The notes below the pieces were generated by a model that was not told the DNA's origin, did not search any database, and saw only the letters and a list, made by a program, of their open reading frames with translations. A stretch of DNA of 64,000 nt from an uncultured Cytophagales bacterium (GTDB lineage: Bacteria; Bacteroidota; Bacteroidia; Cytophagales; UBA9547): positions 33,900-97,899 of the forward strand of contig CAMFLX010000006.1 in NCBI GenBank assembly GCA_945957555.1. Direction: 5' to 3'. This document shows positions 42,828 to 52,528 of the stretch, piece by piece. Each line of letters starts with the position of its first letter. Position 1 is the stretch's first letter. The position numbers were made by a program, and so were the translations under genes.

Positions 42828-43892
42828 ATGGAAGAAAATGTACCGTTGTCTATTCTGAGTTTTAAAAACCCCTTGGGAAAAGTTCTTATTATTTACACCG
42901 GTGGAACATTTGGTATGGTAAAAAACCAGAGTGCTGATACCTTAGAGCCTTATAATTTATCTAGTTTGTTAGATTATTTTCCTGACCTTCATCAGTTGAA
43001 CATTAATGTAGCCTTGTTTGAGATAGCTAATATCATAGATTCTTCTAATCTGAGTCCAAATGTCTGGGTTGAATTAGTGGTTGTTATTGAGCGATTTTAC
43101 AGTGCATACGACGGTTTTATCATTATACATGGAACTGATACAATGGCCTATAGTGCTTCAGCTATAAGTTTTATGATCGAAAATTTGGGAAAACCAATAG
43201 TATTTACAGGGGCTCAATTGCCTGTTTCTATGATAAGGTCAGATGCTAGGGATAATTTAATATCCGCATTGGAGATAGCGGCGCTCAAAAACAATGGAAA
43301 TCCTATAGTGAATGAAGTTGCTATTTATTTTAACAATATTCTATTAAGAGGCAATCGGGCAAAGAAGGTTGAAAGCTCTCATTTTGATGCATTTGAATCG
43401 CCAAACTATCCGATGTTAGCGGAGACTGGAATAAATATTGATTTTCAATATGATGATTTACTAGGCCGACCTAAAGGGGAGGTACAATTTCATAAGCAAA
43501 TTGTAGACCAGGTTGCCGTAGTTAAGCTTTTTCCTGGTATTACGGAGACTTATCTGATACCGATTTTTGAGAATAAAAGTATTCGTGGCATAGTCTTGGA
43601 GTCGTTCGGTTCTGGTAATGCTCCGTCTTTTCCTTGGTTCTTGCAATTAATAGAAAACGCCATTAATCGAGGCGTGGTTATATATAATACCTCGCAATGT
43701 ATCAAAGGTATGGTCTCCCCTAATCGTTATGAAACTGGTAAAGTAATGTATGAATTGGGGGTAATACCTGGTAAAGATATTACTGTAGAGGCTGCAATAA
43801 CCAAACTTATGTTTTTGTTAGGTAATTATGATGATCATAACATTATTGCCTCTAAACTGAGGAATGATATTTGTGGGGAAATGTCTGAATAG
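42828..43892 (+). CDS. ansA: L-asparaginase (type I)
   Basis: 354 residues. IIYTGGTFGMV has the catalytic Thr of the first motif; FIIIHGTDTMAYSASAISFM holds the second Thr-Asp pair; VFTGAQLPVSMIRSDARDNL follows as expected. Hydrolyses asparagine to aspartate and ammonia. No signal peptide, consistent with a cytoplasmic type I enzyme. Transcribed alone, divergent from the small lipoprotein gene. Confidence 0.95.
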   Translation: MEENVPLSILSFKNPLGKVLIIYTGGTFGMVKNQSADTLEPYNLSSLLDYFPDLHQLNINVALFEIANIIDSSNLSPNVWVELVVVIERFYSAYDGFIIIHGTDTMAYSASAISFMIENLGKPIVFTGAQLPVSMIRSDARDNLISALEIAALKNNGNPIVNEVAIYFNNILLRGNRAKKVESSHFDAFESPNYPMLAETGINIDFQYDDLLGRPKGEVQFHKQIVDQVAVVKLFPGITETYLIPIFENKSIRGIVLESFGSGNAPSFPWFLQLIENAINRGVVIYNTSQCIKGMVSPNRYETGKVMYELGVIPGKDITVEAAITKLMFLLGNYDDHNIIASKLRNDICGEMSE

Positions 43893-43942
43893 AAATTAAT
43901 TATGATTAGATTTGTATTTGCGATTCTATAAATATTCTAAGT

Positions 43943-46900
43943 TTGGCTATTATACGTCATAAAACACCTGCAAGAGTTTTATCTTTAATTCTTTTGGCTT
44001 TTTTAGGCTATACATCCCTAATAGCACAAAAGCCGAATCTTCATTTTTCTGGGATTAATGTTAATGGGCAACTTAACGATGTAAAGATTTGGTCCTTTAT
44101 GGAAGACGAATACGGCTTCATGTATTTTGGAGGACAAAATGGCTTATATAAATATGATGGGTATAAGTTGATTAAATTTCATCATTCTGCAGACAATATC
44201 TATTCAATTTCCAATGATAGGGTTTTTTCCTTGTTAATGGATAAACATGATCGTTTTTGGGTTGGTACTGCAAGAGGGCTCAATATTTTTGATCATAAAA
44301 AGAATGTTTTTAATAATTTTCTGTCCCCCCATAAGTACCCTTGTTTAAAAAACATAAATGGTCATATAGATGGGCTGAGTCAGGATCCTCAAGGCGGAGT
44401 ATGGTTTACAGATAAGGAAAAGGGGTTAGGGCATATCAAGTCATTGTTGGAACCTGCAGAGTTTTTTTCTTACGATCACCCACAATACAATTTGGAGTTT
44501 ACTTCAACTGCTTTTACCAAAGAAGGTGAGCTTTGGTTGGGTACTAATCATGGATTGTTTTTGTTTGATAAGTCTTCTAGGCAGCTCGTTCCTGTGAGAA
44601 TTGATGATTATGAACAATTTAACATAATGAAGTTGTACGCGGCAGATGATTACTTATGGATAGGTACATTTAACGGTTTGTGGAGATATGATTATAAAAC
44701 TAAAGAATTCAAATATTACAGGCCTGATTTTAACATAAACAATACCATTTCAGAAAAAATGGTAAGTGGAATATTGCCTTATAAAGGTGGTTTACTTCTG
44801 GGAGTTGATGGGGGAGGAGTTGATTTTTTTGACTATAAAAATGAGAAGTTTTATCATTTTAACAGTACAAATGATGCGTTGCTTAATTGTGAGAATATAA
44901 CTTCTCTTTATATCGACAAGTTTGGTAGTATTTGGGCTGGTACATATATGCATGGTGTGAATGTCAGCAATATCTCTACCAATTTTTCACCAATTGTGAA
45001 AAACAAAGTTTTTGGGAGTACTTTTAATTGTATTATCAATGGTTTTGAAAAAGATCATAGAGGTGATTTATGGGTAGTGACCGATAGAGGTGGCGTGTTT
45101 TTGAAGAAAAAAGACTCGGATGAGTTTACAAGGTTTAATTTGCCAAATCAGAAGGTCGATCTTATGAAAATTGCGGCCACAGATCTTGAGATTATAGGGA
45201 ATGATGTTTGGATTGCGACTTGGGGGACTGGTTTGATAAAGATAGATGAAAACTATCGGCTGGAGAATTTTACATTTTCAAACGATGACCCTAATAATAT
45301 TTTAAATAGTGATAAAATCAGATGTCTCTATTTGGATAAAACTCGTGATGAGCTTTGGATTGGTTATTTTGGCGCTGGTGTGGGATTGGTAGATTTGCAT
45401 GACAATAAGTTCGTTTCATTTAGGCATAATAGCAAAGATCTTAAGTCTATTTCTTCTGATTGGGTGAATTCTATCTATGGTGATGACAAAGGGAATATTT
45501 GGATTTGTACCACGGATGGTTTATGTAGTTATAATAGGCATGGAAGACATTTTGATAATATGAGATTTGTTAAAAATGGCTCAAAAGATCCGAGGTATAA
45601 CTATTTGAATGATATAGTACAATATAACGATAGCTTGTTGCTTATCGCCAGTAATGCGGCGGGAATTATCAAGGTCAACTTAGAGAAAAACTATAAATAT
45701 TCGTTTATTGATAATTTCTTTTCTAATGGTGAGCAAAATGTTAATTCGCTACTGGTTGATAATGAAAATTCTCTTTGGTTTTGTACTCCTCATACAGTGA
45801 ATAAGTTCATCGACTTTCAAAAGCAAAAGATGATGAACTACAGGACAAATGATGGTCTTGATGGTCTTACTTTTAATAATTCTGTTAAGTTTAAAGAGGA
45901 CAATGGTAGATTGTATTTTGGTACTAATAATGGGTTTCTGATGATTAATCCCAAAATGTACGTGCCAAATAAAACACCACCTCCAGTATATATTACTGAC
46001 GTATTATTGCTAAAGAAAGACATTCCCACCTTAGGGAAAGAACCGTTGGAGCAACAAATGCTTTTACCTTCTATTAAAAGTATTAATCTTGAATACAATG
46101 AAAATGATTTTACGATCAATTTTGCAGCGCTCAATTTTATAAGTCCTGGGAATAATAAATTTAAGTTTAAATTGGAAGGTGCTGAAGAAAACTGGCACAT
46201 TGAAGACCACCCTAAGCCCGCATCCTATTATAATTTAGCTCCAGGGAAGTATAAATTTACAGTATTAGCTTGTAATAATGACGGGATTTGGAACAATGAC
46301 GGTGCGGTACTTTTGATCAATATATCCCCGCCATGGTGGAAAACATGGTGGTTTATTTCTTTTATCACACTGTGTGTCGGACTATTGATATATAGTATGA
46401 TTACCATCAGAATCAAAGCAATTAATAAACAAAGGCTGTTGCTGGAAAAGGTTGTTCAACGACGAACCGCAGAGCTACAAACAGCAAATTCTACATTGGA
46501 GACCCTTCTATATCGAACTTCGCATGATATTAGGGGTCCCGTGAAATCGTTAATAGGTTTGGTTAATATTGGTAAGGATGAATTTTCAAGCAATGAAAAA
46601 TATAAGATTTATTTAAATCATATAATGCATTCAGCACAAAAGCTGGATAATATAGTGAATGAACTTACACTTATTTCAAATAACTCCTTCGCAAACGAAG
46701 TGGAATTTATTGATTTCGAAGCTATTTTTGAGGAAACGAAGTCAAGTTTTCAGTCTATGGCTGGTTTTTTGTTTTTTGAGACCTCCATTCAGGTAGATTT
46801 GTTTAATAAGTTTTTGTCAAACAAAAAGGTCATATATTCCATTTTTCATAATTTGATTCAAAATGCTTTTAAGTATAGGGATCAAACCAAAAAGATATCG

Positions 46901-47155
46901 TATTTGAATATTCACGTGTCTCAATCAGAGAAGGAAGTGTTGATTGTATTTAACGATAATGGAGTTGGTATTGAAAAGAACGATCTTGGGAAAATTTTTG
47001 AAATGTTTTTTCGAGGCAATGTAAGTTCGGATGGTTCTGGCTTGGGTTTGTTTGTTGTAAAATCGTTGGTAAGTAAATTGGGTGGAAGTATCACTGTAGT
47101 AAGCAGTCTTGGGGTAGGTACTGAATTCAGGCTTAGGTTGCCCTTGAAGCATTAA
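43943..47155 (+). CDS. Beta-propeller (reg_prop/Y_Y_Y) sensor histidine kinase without receiver or HTH
   Basis: 1070 residues. Signal-anchor or signal peptide (ending YTSLIAQ) from a TTG start at 43943; periplasmic two-component propeller repeats (about 40-680, e.g. VWIATWGTGLIKID, IWICTTDGLCSYNRHG); Y_Y_Y domain (about 700-790, with FTINFAALNF); one membrane helix (about 796-820); then HisKA with phosphoacceptor H861 in RTSHDIRGP and an ATPase domain (IFHNLIQNAFKYRD, FNDNGVGI, GSGLGLFVV). This is the sensor half of a Bacteroidota hybrid (HTCS-like) system, but the protein ends after the ATPase domain: the usual receiver and AraC-type DNA-binding domains are missing. A cognate regulator must be elsewhere. 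Signal unknown; often glycans in relatives. Confidence 0.9.
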   Translation: MAIIRHKTPARVLSLILLAFLGYTSLIAQKPNLHFSGINVNGQLNDVKIWSFMEDEYGFMYFGGQNGLYKYDGYKLIKFHHSADNIYSISNDRVFSLLMDKHDRFWVGTARGLNIFDHKKNVFNNFLSPHKYPCLKNINGHIDGLSQDPQGGVWFTDKEKGLGHIKSLLEPAEFFSYDHPQYNLEFTSTAFTKEGELWLGTNHGLFLFDKSSRQLVPVRIDDYEQFNIMKLYAADDYLWIGTFNGLWRYDYKTKEFKYYRPDFNINNTISEKMVSGILPYKGGLLLGVDGGGVDFFDYKNEKFYHFNSTNDALLNCENITSLYIDKFGSIWAGTYMHGVNVSNISTNFSPIVKNKVFGSTFNCIINGFEKDHRGDLWVVTDRGGVFLKKKDSDEFTRFNLPNQKVDLMKIAATDLEIIGNDVWIATWGTGLIKIDENYRLENFTFSNDDPNNILNSDKIRCLYLDKTRDELWIGYFGAGVGLVDLHDNKFVSFRHNSKDLKSISSDWVNSIYGDDKGNIWICTTDGLCSYNRHGRHFDNMRFVKNGSKDPRYNYLNDIVQYNDSLLLIASNAAGIIKVNLEKNYKYSFIDNFFSNGEQNVNSLLVDNENSLWFCTPHTVNKFIDFQKQKMMNYRTNDGLDGLTFNNSVKFKEDNGRLYFGTNNGFLMINPKMYVPNKTPPPVYITDVLLLKKDIPTLGKEPLEQQMLLPSIKSINLEYNENDFTINFAALNFISPGNNKFKFKLEGAEENWHIEDHPKPASYYNLAPGKYKFTVLACNNDGIWNNDGAVLLINISPPWWKTWWFISFITLCVGLLIYSMITIRIKAINKQRLLLEKVVQRRTAELQTANSTLETLLYRTSHDIRGPVKSLIGLVNIGKDEFSSNEKYKIYLNHIMHSAQKLDNIVNELTLISNNSFANEVEFIDFEAIFEETKSSFQSMAGFLFFETSIQVDLFNKFLSNKKVIYSIFHNLIQNAFKYRDQTKKISYLNIHVSQSEKEVLIVFNDNGVGIEKNDLGKIFEMFFRGNVSSDGSGLGLFVVKSLVSKLGGSITVVSSLGVGTEFRLRLPLKH

Positions 47156-47158
47156 GAA

Positions 47159-47875
47159 ATGACAAAGAAAAAGAAGTATAAACATATATTTTTCGATCTA
47201 GATCATACTTTATGGGATTTTGAGACCAATTCGAATCAAACTTTATTTGAATTGGTAAGCAAATACGAGATAGACAAAGTTCCAGGTTTTGATTTTGATG
47301 AATGTGTGAGCATGTTTCATGAGGCAAACTATAAATTTTGGAACGCGTTCAATAGAGATGAGATTACAGCGGAACAATTAAGGCATTATCGGTTTGATCA
47401 TTCATTTTCAAAATACGACTTTAATAAAGACGCTATTAGGGACCAATTTAACGAAGACTATTTGTCTCTTTGTCCTTATAAACCTAATTTAATGCCGCAA
47501 GCAAAGGATATTTTAGAGTTTTTATACTCGGAATATTTTAATTTATATATTCTTACCAATGGGTTTGAGCACGTGCAGTTGTTGAAACTCACCTCTTCAC
47601 AAGTTTTTCATTATTTTGAAGATGTGTTTACTATTAAAGATTTTGGTTTTAAAAAGCCTCATCCTCAATACTTCAAACATGTACTTCATTCAATAAATGC
47701 ATCTCCTCACGATTGTCTAATGGTAGGAGACTCTTTAGAAATTGATATTTTGCCTGCCATGGCTCTCGGGATTGACGGCGTTTGGTATAATCCCAAAAAG
47801 ACGGAGGGAATTATTAGAAAACCTACTTGTGAAATAGTAGATTTGTTAGAGCTTAAGGAACTTGTTTATATGTAG
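47159..47875 (+). CDS. HAD family hydrolase (YjjG-like nucleotidase)
   Basis: 238 residues. Motif I FFDLDHTLWDF (nucleophile Asp and second Asp), motif II LTNGF, motif III Lys in IKDFGFKKPHPQ, motif IV MVGDSLEIDIL: a complete HAD set with the YjjG-style cap (Asn-rich, NSNQTLFELVSKY). YjjG members hydrolyse non-canonical nucleoside monophosphates. Starts 3 bases after the sensor kinase stop. Confidence 0.9.
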   Translation: MTKKKKYKHIFFDLDHTLWDFETNSNQTLFELVSKYEIDKVPGFDFDECVSMFHEANYKFWNAFNRDEITAEQLRHYRFDHSFSKYDFNKDAIRDQFNEDYLSLCPYKPNLMPQAKDILEFLYSEYFNLYILTNGFEHVQLLKLTSSQVFHYFEDVFTIKDFGFKKPHPQYFKHVLHSINASPHDCLMVGDSLEIDILPAMALGIDGVWYNPKKTEGIIRKPTCEIVDLLELKELVYM

Positions 47876-47906
47876 AGGGTTATCCTAACAGGAATGACCC
47901 TCTACA
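47871..47906. terminator. Bidirectional terminator
   Basis: TGTAGAGGGT (47871-47880) and ACCCTCTACA (47897-47906) pair fully, with a further TCCT/AGGA pair inside, between convergent HAD and MarR genes. Confidence 0.75.
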
Positions 47907-47907
47907 T

Positions 47908-48357
47908 TTAGCCTCTTAACTTGTCAAGAAGTGTATTTAATACTTCCAATTCTGAATCGTTTAACCTATTAAAAATTGTTTCCAATTTATGTATTTCATT
48001 GTCAATACTGAATAGAAGTCCTTGTCCTTTACTGGAAATACAGATATCTACAGATCTTCTATCGGTTTTATTAGCTTTCCTTTCCAATAGTTTTTTTACT
48101 CTCAGCCTTTCTATAATACGGGATGCATCACAACTTTTGTCAATCATCCTTTCTCTCACGTAATTCACTGTGGCAGGCTCAGGATGCCTTCCTCGTAATA
48201 TTCTTAATACATTATACTGTTGTGGAGTGACATCGAATCTTTCAAAAAATTGTCTTGAAGTATAGTCGAGCCAGTTTGCGGTATATAGGAGATTTACATA
48301 TGATTTTTGTGCTTCTGTTTTGAAGTTTTTTTGTTTTATTTCTTCTTCTATTTTCAT
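47908..48357 (-). CDS. MarR family transcriptional regulator
   Basis: 149 residues. Winged helix-turn-helix over about 40-110: FDVTPQQYNVLRILRG, then YVRERMIDKSCDASRIIERLRVKKL (in part), and RSVDICISSKGQGLL as the wing. MarR proteins are dimeric regulators, often of efflux or aromatic/aldehyde metabolism. It is the last gene of a three-gene minus-strand unit, 11 bases after aldehyde dehydrogenase, and may respond to an aldehyde or act on its own operon; that is inference. Confidence 0.9.
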   Translation of the reverse strand: MKIEEEIKQKNFKTEAQKSYVNLLYTANWLDYTSRQFFERFDVTPQQYNVLRILRGRHPEPATVNYVRERMIDKSCDASRIIERLRVKKLLERKANKTDRRSVDICISSKGQGLLFSIDNEIHKLETIFNRLNDSELEVLNTLLDKLRG

Positions 48358-48368
48358 GGTTTTTAAAA

Positions 48369-49724
48369 TTATAATGTATGATTGATTATAGTTTTTATGT
48401 TTGCAAACTCTGTAAGTCCATATATGGCTAATTCCCTGCCATATCCAGATTTTTTTGTGCCTCCAAATGGAACCAAAGCATCTGATTTTGGGAGTTCATT
48501 GACAAACACACTTCCCGCAATAATTTCATCCGTTAACATGTTTGTAAAGGATGGATTATGAGACCATATACTAGCTGCTAGCCCAAAAGGTGTTTCGTTT
48601 GCGAGTTCTATCGCTTCTTTCGTATTTTTAAATGATTTTATTGCAAATACGGGACCGAATAATTCTTCTCTGAAAGCTAAATTGGAGGCATTTGTAACTT
48701 CTAGAACTAATGGTTTGAGAAAGTTTTCTTCATGTTTTATGTCGTTTAAGGGTTTAGCTCCTTCATATATTGCGCTATTGACTTGGTCGATCAGTTTTTT
48801 GCAAAGATCTGGCCTTGCTATGATCCCTGCATATCCTATGGCTTCCAAAGGGTTGCCTTTTTGTAGGTGTTCAGTCTTGCTGATAAGTTGTGTTTTGAAC
48901 TCTTGGAATATAGCTTCATGTATTATGAAACGTTTTGACGCAATACAAGTTTGTCCATTATTTTGTAGACGCCCCTTAAGGGCTTGCTCTACAGTATCGT
49001 TAAGATTGGAATCCGTACCTACAATAAACGCATCACTACCTCCAAGTTCTAATACACTTTTTTTTAAATGTTTACCTGAAATACTTGCAAGAGAAGCTCC
49101 TGCTAAACTACTGCCTGTAATTGTAGTGCCACTGATGCCGTCGTGTTTGACAATAAGTTCAACTTGTGATACATCTGCCCAAAGATGTTGAAATACATGC
49201 CTAGGTAAGTACTCTGAAAATATGTTCTCTAAGTGTGAAGCACATATCCCAACATTGGGTGCATGTTTAAGTACACAGACATTGCCCAACATGAGATTGG
49301 GAATTAAAAAACGAAACGCTTGCCAAAAAGGAAAGTTCCATGGCATTATTCCAAATATAACGCCCGTCGGCTCTATTTTTATTTTATAAGGTCTTTTTGT
49401 TAAAAGGGAAGTGTAATCGTCGAGGAGCTGCTCGGAATTATCGGCATAGTACTCACATGCCAATGCACATTTTTCTATTTCGGCAATTGATTCGGATAAG
49501 AGTTTGCCCATTTCTAAGGTAATGCTCTCAGCGTAAATCTGTTTGTTGGCCTTTAGATGCTGACCTATTTGTTTGATAATATTAGCACGAGTCTGGTATG
49601 GCGTTTTCCGCCATGAATGAAATGCGCTATATGAATGGTTCAATTTGGCAACAATATCATTGTCCGAATCGAAATCCCTCCTGAATAGATTTTTATTGTT
49701 GTATGGATTGATACTTTGAAACAT
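48369..49724 (-). CDS. NAD(P)-dependent aldehyde dehydrogenase (succinate-semialdehyde type)
   Basis: 451 residues. Active-site Cys in NNGQTCIASKRF, general-base Glu in VLELGGSDAFIV, and the FREELFGPVFAI motif. ALDH proteins with the ~455-residue size and PNLMLGNVCVLKHAPNVG cofactor loop are mostly succinate-semialdehyde dehydrogenases. The ATG overlaps the stop codon of the upstream adhesin by one base (TAATG), so the two are translationally coupled. Substrate not fixed by sequence alone. Confidence 0.9.
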   Translation of the reverse strand: MFQSINPYNNKNLFRRDFDSDNDIVAKLNHSYSAFHSWRKTPYQTRANIIKQIGQHLKANKQIYAESITLEMGKLLSESIAEIEKCALACEYYADNSEQLLDDYTSLLTKRPYKIKIEPTGVIFGIMPWNFPFWQAFRFLIPNLMLGNVCVLKHAPNVGICASHLENIFSEYLPRHVFQHLWADVSQVELIVKHDGISGTTITGSSLAGASLASISGKHLKKSVLELGGSDAFIVGTDSNLNDTVEQALKGRLQNNGQTCIASKRFIIHEAIFQEFKTQLISKTEHLQKGNPLEAIGYAGIIARPDLCKKLIDQVNSAIYEGAKPLNDIKHEENFLKPLVLEVTNASNLAFREELFGPVFAIKSFKNTKEAIELANETPFGLAASIWSHNPSFTNMLTDEIIAGSVFVNELPKSDALVPFGGTKKSGYGRELAIYGLTEFANIKTIINHTL

Positions 49725-52396
49725 TATTTTAAGACTGTCACATGTCCTTTAACTTCGTCTTTATCATTTCCATCGAGACTATATTTAGTGATTTCAGCTG
49801 AGTAATAATAAACGCCCGGCCCTACATTTTTTGCATCCCAATTTATATTAAGGTCAGTAGTTTCAAAAACTTTGGTGCCCCATCTATTAAATATACTGAA
49901 TTTTAGTGACTTCAAAAATCTTGGATATTTCAAAGGCGTTAATAAATCATTCATGTTGTCACCATTTGGTGTCATTACGTTAGGTACTTTAAAGCAGTAG
50001 CAGTCATTAAGGACGCATGCGGTATTACTTGTTGAGCTTTCGATCGTTACATTGTTTTGGTCTTTTGTAAGTAGTTTAACCATATAGCATCCTACACGCG
50101 TCACCGAATTGGGTGATATATACATCGTGTCAGGGTTGGTTCCTGTAAGTACTGTATCAAGTAGTTTAAAGTCTTGCTCGAGAATCGATTTAAAATACAC
50201 GGTATATCCAACTACGTTTGAACATACCAATCGTCTTAGGTCAGGCCAAACGAGTGTATCATAGACCGGTAATGGCACATCTTCGGAGCAGTCAATTTTG
50301 TCGCAATAACTGTTTAGGATTTTGAGGTCAAATTTGGTAGACTTGTCCACCAATGGTGTTACTTTGATTTTATATGAGTTGGATGTATAGAATACATTGC
50401 TTGCTGAGATACAGTATTTTTGATAAGTGGTAACAAGATATTCTGAAGAGTCGCATGATTTTAAATCTTTGATTATATACGAATTTGATCCACTTGCTGA
50501 ATCTATATAGGTGTTGGTTTTGAAGTCGAAAATCTTGACTTTGTATATGTTATACGGTATTGCCCCAGACCAAGAGAGTTCCGCAGAAGCAGTTAGAGGT
50601 TTGTAAGAAAGAATAATATTTGATGCAGTTGCCGATGAGTCAAGTTTCGTAGGGTCGTTATTTATATAGAATTTTATTTTATAGTAGTAATTGTTTTTTG
50701 ACAAGTCTACCGTATTGTCAATATATTGGTTATCCGAAAGATCTGGCAGATTCGGTTTTGATAAAATAGATACAAAACTCTTATTGTCCGTACTACGGAA
50801 AATTTCATATCCATAGTTTGGGGTAGTATTTGAGAGGTCTGGAATGCTCCAAGAGAGTTCTATTGTATTTTTATTTAAAACATTAACAGACTTTATGAGG
50901 AGTGCCTTGTTAGCAAATATGATACTTTTGGGCTCAGCTGGGAAAGAAATACCTCTTGCCGATTGAGGGAAAGTAGCAATAATAGTGTAAAAATATTTCA
51001 CATTGGACTTGAATGGTACACCTTTGTTGTCATCAATAAATTCACTAATGTTAGGCTTAACAGAACCAATAAGTTGGTAGTTACTCCCTGATAATTTGCC
51101 AGTTGGGCAATCAAAATTGATGATAGAATCGCATTCGGCTCTATAGATTTTAAGTGTTTCAGCCTTTGCACATGAAGTGCTGTAGGTTTCCCATGATAAT
51201 TTTATTTTGTCGTCGGCGGTTTTGTCTATCGTTTTCCAGACAGGCTTGGGAGCTCTTACTTTTATGGATATGGTTTTAATGTTTGAAAGTCTAAGTGATG
51301 GAGCGAGATTTGCTTCTTCGGCTTTGAGTAGGATTTGATAAGGTTGCTCTCTTACCGAAGCACAAGATGCCGTCCATGAAATGATCCCATTTAAGTATGG
51401 ATTGGGGGCCACATTGGGAAGATTCACAAAAATAGGTTTTGAATTGGGTTGAGCAAATGCAGAGCCGTAACTTGTGATATGGAAGTTGTCTCCAAGATTG
51501 GGGTCGGTTACTTGGAAATCAATAATACCTGCTTTTCCTGCTTCTATACAGGCTTCATCTTCGGAAGTGATTATAGGGGGCATGTTGGGGCCACTGCTTA
51601 CTTTTATTTGCATGTCTCTTATAATATAGCCTAAAAAAACACCTCTCCTATATTCACTTATTTTGATCGCGATGTTATAAAAACCTTCCTTACCTGGGGT
51701 GTTCCATGTGATTTCCCCTGTCTTTCTGTCAATATCGAAAGAAGGTGGTTGGGTGGGGTCTGTATTAACGCCTCCAAATTTTGGGTCGGCAGGGCTTGTA
51801 TAGTCATTCACATTTGTGTTGAGTTTTTGAGTGGGAGGAATAAGCTCGAAAACTAAACTATCACCATCTGGGTCATAAGCGCCAGGATTATGAGTATATA
51901 TTTTGCCTCTACTTGCTTGATCTAGAGGAGGGAATGTTAAGATTGGAGAAGAATTGAGCCCATAACTAGGATTGATTCTGATTTTTGCGTCAATATGCAA
52001 ATCGGTTTCCCCTGATCTCGACATGTTCAATATACCTCCAATACGCCATGATTCAGAGAATGAAATTGTATAATCTCCCTTCCCATATGTATAACTTAAG
52101 CTATATGTGCATTTGGCAATGTTTTGATCAGTAAAATCAACCCTTTCTGTAAGGTCAACGCTTCTCAATAAAGAACCGTCCCCCATTGAGACATTTATAA
52201 AGCTTACATCGATCAAACCTGATTGGTTTGGGTTTGTGGTTATGTTAGTGGCGTCGTAATATAAAATAAAGCTAAATGTAAAGTTTTGTGCATTACTTGG
52301 GTTGCTTTTGATGATGATTTCTCCCGCTTTGATGTGTGAAGCCAAAGTCGTAAAAATTGCTGAGAAGATTGCAAATAAGAATAGTAACTTTTTCAT
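49724..52396 (-). CDS. Large secreted protein with gliding-motility (CHU_C, T9SS type B) C-terminal domain
   Basis: 890 residues. Signal peptide about 1-20 (ends LASHIKAGE). Early repeats look like cadherin/Ig-type domains, with AYDPDGDSLVFELIPP (a Ca-binding style) and similar strands, then two or three fibronectin-III-like domains (about 390-700). The last ~90 residues are the gliding motility-associated C-terminal domain: FKVPNVMTPNGDNMNDLL and FNRWGTKVFETTD, ending VKGHVTVLK. It is exported by T9SS and probably shaped as a cell-surface adhesin or structural protein. First gene of the minus-strand unit with ALDH and MarR. Confidence 0.9.
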   Translation of the reverse strand: MKKLLFLFAIFSAIFTTLASHIKAGEIIIKSNPSNAQNFTFSFILYYDATNITTNPNQSGLIDVSFINVSMGDGSLLRSVDLTERVDFTDQNIAKCTYSLSYTYGKGDYTISFSESWRIGGILNMSRSGETDLHIDAKIRINPSYGLNSSPILTFPPLDQASRGKIYTHNPGAYDPDGDSLVFELIPPTQKLNTNVNDYTSPADPKFGGVNTDPTQPPSFDIDRKTGEITWNTPGKEGFYNIAIKISEYRRGVFLGYIIRDMQIKVSSGPNMPPIITSEDEACIEAGKAGIIDFQVTDPNLGDNFHITSYGSAFAQPNSKPIFVNLPNVAPNPYLNGIISWTASCASVREQPYQILLKAEEANLAPSLRLSNIKTISIKVRAPKPVWKTIDKTADDKIKLSWETYSTSCAKAETLKIYRAECDSIINFDCPTGKLSGSNYQLIGSVKPNISEFIDDNKGVPFKSNVKYFYTIIATFPQSARGISFPAEPKSIIFANKALLIKSVNVLNKNTIELSWSIPDLSNTTPNYGYEIFRSTDNKSFVSILSKPNLPDLSDNQYIDNTVDLSKNNYYYKIKFYINNDPTKLDSSATASNIILSYKPLTASAELSWSGAIPYNIYKVKIFDFKTNTYIDSASGSNSYIIKDLKSCDSSEYLVTTYQKYCISASNVFYTSNSYKIKVTPLVDKSTKFDLKILNSYCDKIDCSEDVPLPVYDTLVWPDLRRLVCSNVVGYTVYFKSILEQDFKLLDTVLTGTNPDTMYISPNSVTRVGCYMVKLLTKDQNNVTIESSTSNTACVLNDCYCFKVPNVMTPNGDNMNDLLTPLKYPRFLKSLKFSIFNRWGTKVFETTDLNINWDAKNVGPGVYYYSAEITKYSLDGNDKDEVKGHVTVLK

Positions 52397-52431
52397 TAAA
52401 GAAACGAACAGGATTGTGAGTGATCAAAAAC

Positions 52432-52439
52432 AAATATAA
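52432..52439 (-). promoter_or_regulatory. Candidate -7 box of the adhesin-ALDH-MarR unit
   Basis: Minus-strand TATATTTG, full consensus, 36 bases before the ATG at 52396. Confidence 0.45.
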
Positions 52440-52528
52440 ACCATAATTTGGAAAATATATTATTTGAGATACTAATATAAGCTCGAAAAGTGCTTAAAAG
52501 TTCTAAAAACAAGTTGTGGCGCTGGTAT

